Origin: Limnobacter litoralis
GTDB taxonomy: Bacteria; Pseudomonadota; Gammaproteobacteria; Burkholderiales; Burkholderiaceae_B
Direction: 5' to 3'
DNA: 64,000 bases
Assembly: GCF_030160455.1 (NCBI RefSeq)
Contig: NZ_BSOJ01000012.1
Span: 186,001 to 250,000, forward strand
A program made the translations under genes and the position numbers. The notes beneath the pieces were generated by a model. The model did not search any database. It saw nothing but the letters and a program-made list of their open reading frames with translations, and was not told the DNA's origin. Shown here piece after piece: positions 63,718 through 64,000 of this stretch (position 1 is the first letter of the stretch; each line of letters opens with the position of its first letter).

Positions 63718-64000
63718 ATGATCGTACTTGGCGCAATGTCCGGTACAAGCACTGACGGCATAGACGTTGCTGCGCTTGAATTCGATGCGGCAGGGGTGCC
63801 ATTACAGTGTCTTGCTCACCTTTCTTTTCCGTTTGAAACAAATCTGCGTGATTTGTTGTTGCGTCTCCAGGAGGTGCCTGGCACGTACAACGCAGGCGAA
63901 GACCCTTTTGCTCTGATGCTGGAAGCGCGAAGGCAATTGACCGATGCCTATCGGACAGCGCTTTTGGCGCTGATGACCCAATGTGGTCTCACGGTCGCTC
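63718..64000 (+). CDS. anmK: Anhydro-N-acetylmuramic acid kinase, 5' part
   Basis: Opens and phosphorylates 1,6-anhydroMurNAc to MurNAc-6-phosphate in wall recycling. Only the first 94 codons lie in the window. The start MIVLGAMSGTSTDGIDVAALEF is the ATP-binding family signature. GGGGAG precedes the ATG. It complements amgK and murU at 8.5-10.2 kb, with a phosphatase (MupP in Pseudomonas) expected elsewhere. Confidence 0.92.
   Translation, partial: MIVLGAMSGTSTDGIDVAALEFDAAGVPLQCLAHLSFPFETNLRDLLLRLQEVPGTYNAGEDPFALMLEARRQLTDAYRTALLALMTQCGLTVA

Overview
The window is a dense, mostly housekeeping stretch of a Gram-negative chromosome of moderate GC content, with about 57 protein genes and no tRNA, rRNA, insertion sequence, phage or CRISPR array that I can see. 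LptD and SurA show an outer membrane. Gene order (lptD-surA-pdxA-rsmA, glyA-nrdR-ribD-ribE, tyrS beside an M23 peptidase and anmK), MaeB, the CobD/CbiB-family protein and the HrcA/CIRCE-type groESL control suggest a betaproteobacterium of the Burkholderiales. Limnobacter is a reasonable guess, but this is inference and no 16S is present.

Layout: 1-8407 (minus) is an outer-membrane biogenesis and vitamin B6 operon, lptD-surA-pdxA-rsmA, with a proline-utilisation gene putA at its end (cut by the left edge). 8486-14396 (plus) is a tight run: amgK-murU (peptidoglycan sugar recycling), pepP, a UbiH-family hydroxylase, a CoA-type Nudix hydrolase and a CobD/CbiB-like membrane protein. 14402-19784 holds rsgA, phhB, an M48 protease, orn, an ArnT-like membrane glycosyltransferase and rpmE2. 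A chemoreceptor faces groES-groEL, which carries a perfect CIRCE operator and a strong promoter with heat-shock-like features.

The accessory part is 23.9-34.6 kb. An AraC regulator is divergent from a three-gene operon: a GMC alcohol oxidoreductase, an 817-residue fusion of a Baeyer-Villiger-type flavin monooxygenase to a hormone-sensitive-lipase-type esterase, and an AdeT-like periplasmic binding protein. Read together this is a plausible catabolic module (alcohol to ketone or aldehyde, to ester, to acid plus alcohol), and it is the most interesting system in the window. Next to it a TRAP-type binding protein without its membrane subunits is divergent from a DctS/DctR-like two-component system.

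34.0-46.0 kb carries envelope and RNA functions: a degenerate OmpA-like protein, a ClC antiporter, an RG-tailed DEAD-box helicase, a thioredoxin-like protein, an unrecognised lipoprotein with tandem leader hairpins, dacB (PBP4), an ElaB/YqjD-YqjE-YqjK-like trio, ubiD, a lytic transglycosylase and an aminotransferase. 46.1-56.6 kb: maeB, a patatin phospholipase, a PabB-PabC fusion, a Na+/H+ antiporter-like protein, mgtE, a TIGR04283/TIGR04282 glycosyltransferase pair and a DUF3047 protein. 56.6-64.0 kb: ribE, ribD, nrdR, glyA (transcribed glyA first), a histidine phosphatase with tyrS, then divergently an M23 endopeptidase and the start of anmK. Cell-wall turnover and recycling is a recurring theme (amgK, murU, dacB, the transglycosylase, the M23 protease, anmK). 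TTG start codons recur at operon-internal positions.
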